Below, piece by piece: positions 23,357 through 24,446 of a stretch of DNA of 24,446 nucleotides (positions are counted from its first letter, which is position 1; each line of letters starts with the position of its first letter). The position numbers and the translations under genes were made by a program. The notes beneath the pieces were generated by a model, which was not told the DNA's origin, made no database searches, and saw only the letters and a program-made list of their open reading frames with translations. This DNA comes from an uncultured Mollicutes bacterium (lineage in GTDB: Bacteria > Bacillota_I > Bacilli_A > RFN20 > CAG-826), in contig CALBGF010000147.1 of assembly GCA_937893635.1 (NCBI GenBank), forward strand, positions 1-24,446, in the 5' to 3' direction.

Positions 23357-23947
23357 TTATTTTAAATAGTTTAATACTTCGTTTGTATCGACCACTCTAC
23401 TATCGTAGCAGCGAGAAAAATAGTCTAATCCATCTTCTTGCTTACCAATTAAGAATGTGGCACAAGCATCAGCAGGAACAATTGTTTTATAGTTGAGAAA
23501 ATAAGCACCAGCAAGTGTTTGAAGCACACATATATTTGTATCTGCTCCAAAGGCAATTAAAGTGTCTACACCCAATTCTCTTAATAACAAATCTAAATCT
23601 GTTTGAAAAAATCCGTTGTAGCGGCGTTTTGGAATAATAAAATCTTTCTTGGTAACATTGAAAATATCAAGTGGTTTTGCAGCCTCGCTATCTTTAATGC
23701 CATGTTCTCCCCATAATTCAAGTTCTTTATCCACTCCAGGAATGTGGGCATCACAAGAAAAGATAATCGGAATGTTTTTTTCTCTAGCTTTGCTAATGAT
23801 TTTATTGGCATTTTTAACTGCTTCATCTAATACAGGAATATTACCTTGTGGTCCACCTAATAAATCAATTACTAGAATTGCACACTTCTTTAAATCAACT
23901 TCTTTGCTTGTTTGCCATTTGGTATTTTGGTGCTTTGGTATATACAT
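23357..23947 (-). CDS. Isochorismatase-family cysteine hydrolase
   Basis: A 196-aa cytosolic hydrolase of the isochorismatase/nicotinamidase fold. The expected triad is visible: D28 (LVIDLL), K107 (PKRRYNGF) and C140 (TNICVLQT). CDAH (65-68) and EHG (81-83) resemble the metal-binding part of nicotinamidases, so nicotinamide or another amide could be the substrate. I start at ATG 23947 (MYIPKHQ) because AAGGAG lies 9 nt upstream; the upstream start at 23980 has none. It is followed by the LURP-one-like gene at 4 nt. A 12-bp palindrome GTTATATATAAC (23967-23978) lies just upstream of the ribosome site. Confidence 0.88.
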   Translation of the reverse strand: MYIPKHQNTKWQTSKEVDLKKCAILVIDLLGGPQGNIPVLDEAVKNANKIISKAREKNIPIIFSCDAHIPGVDKELELWGEHGIKDSEAAKPLDIFNVTKKDFIIPKRRYNGFFQTDLDLLLRELGVDTLIAFGADTNICVLQTLAGAYFLNYKTIVPADACATFLIGKQEDGLDYFSRCYDSRVVDTNEVLNYLK

Positions 23948-24351
23948 AATGATTCGCTCCTTAGTGGTTATATATAACATAGATATTTTACATTAAAAGT
24001 ATCGAAAAGTTAATAAAAGGTTATAAATAGGCACACATTAAATATTGAAATTTATAAATTGGTTCTGTTATACATTGACTCTTGTATTTTTATAAATCGT
24101 AGCACACAAATAAAAATAACAAACAAAAAAGTTTGATTTTATCGAAATTTTTAATAAATGTGTCTTTCCTGCAAAGGTCACCAAAACCATGATTCTTTTC
24201 ATTCGATTATTAATAAAAAACTTATTTTTGTATGTTTTTGATCCAAAAAATATGTTTGTTCATCAAATCTTACACAAATTAGCAAAAAAACATTCGAATC
24301 AGAATTGAACCAAAATGTATCAAATCGTAGCACGAGTAGCACAGAAACAAC
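23948..24351. other. About 400 bp without a supported gene
   Basis: It holds the palindrome at 23967-23978, a small hairpin CAAAC-A6-GTTTG (24120-24135), and two copies of AAATCGTAGCAC (24094-24105 and 24322-24333). A 39-codon frame on the plus strand (24189-24308) has no good ribosome site and I do not call it. Confidence 0.5.
24094..24333 (+). repeat. 12-bp direct repeat AAATCGTAGCAC, two copies 228 bp apart
   Basis: Copies at 24094-24105 and 24322-24333 are identical; after the second, TAGCAC appears again (24336-24341). Meaning unknown. Confidence 0.45.
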
Positions 24352-24374
24352 AAAAAAACCCGATATAATCGGGT
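24352..24374 (-). terminator. Terminator of tRNA-Glu
   Basis: On the minus strand ACCCGAT (24374-24368), loop TAT, ATCGGGT (24364-24358), then T-run to 24352. Only 11 nt after the tRNA. Confidence 0.88.
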
Positions 24375-24385
24375 AATTTGTAAAA

Positions 24386-24446
24386 TGGTGACCTATACGG
24401 GATTCGAACCCATGAATGCATGCGTGAAAGGCATGTGAGTTAAGCC
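24386..24446 (-). tRNA. tRNA-Glu (anticodon TTC), 5' end cut by window edge
   Basis: The minus strand shows the last 61 nt: anticodon stem CATGC/GCATG with loop CTTTCAC (anticodon TTC), T-arm ATGGG-TTCGAAT-CCCGT, acceptor 3' strand ATAGGTC, discriminator A and encoded CCA (24388-24386). The 5' acceptor strand lies beyond the window; other tRNAs may precede it. Confidence 0.93.

Noticed and set aside
24189..24308. 39-codon plus-strand frame starting MILFIRLLIKN
   Set aside because: The nearest AAGG is too far from the ATG, and there is no supporting promoter or similarity.

Overview
The window is low-GC DNA using the standard bacterial code: TGA is a genuine stop, for example at 8305-8307, so this is not a code-4 mollicute. 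Shine-Dalgarno sites are strong, and the gene types include a FeoA-FeoB fusion, a GGGtGRT/NifU-like pair, TrkAH, CarD, YqeY, an ABC-F ATPase and a DUF6320/acyltransferase pair. Together they suggest an anaerobic, host-associated member of the Bacillota, possibly an Erysipelotrichia/RF39-like Bacilli lineage. The placement is inferred from gene content and composition only.

Left part (1-12.9 kb). Two minus-strand genes encode an ABC-2 exporter: an ATPase and a permease cut by the window edge. All further genes up to 12.9 kb are on the plus strand. They are tRNA-Ala(GGC) with its promoter and terminator; an orphan AAA_14/DUF4143-type ATPase whose promoter is bracketed by a repeated palindrome; a 60-aa protein; the NifU-like/GGGtGRT pair; a FeoA-FeoB fusion directly followed by a 49-aa Cys-rich membrane protein; the potassium-uptake pair trkA-trkH; and, after about 390 bp of AT-rich non-coding DNA with two adjacent hairpins, an AT-rich coiled-coil/GIY-YIG protein that I do not recognise as a named family.

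Right part (12.9-24.4 kb). Everything here is on the minus strand. In transcription order it runs: partial tRNA-Glu(TTC) with terminator; isochorismatase-like hydrolase and LURP-one-like protein; CarD regulator; condensation-type acyltransferase, DUF6320-like zinc-ribbon membrane protein and ABC-F ATPase (closely packed); yqeY with tRNA-Trp only 12 nt behind it; a 72-aa protein and a MATE transporter; then an operon of ogt, tag, a CBS-pair protein and a membrane-anchored metallo-beta-lactamase-fold protein with an N-terminal DUF2188-like domain.

How the genes fit together: iron uptake (FeoAB plus accessory) lies next to the NifU-like/GGGtGRT pair, which suggests but does not prove an iron-sulfur link. 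TrkA gates TrkH. Ogt and Tag are complementary alkylation-repair enzymes in one operon. Most of the window is chromosomal housekeeping and transport. The least explained parts are the GIY-YIG protein and the non-coding DNA before it, the DUF2188-TM-MBL fusion, the GGGtGRT pair and the acyltransferase/DUF6320 pair. I saw no CRISPR array, transposase, integrase or phage structural gene.
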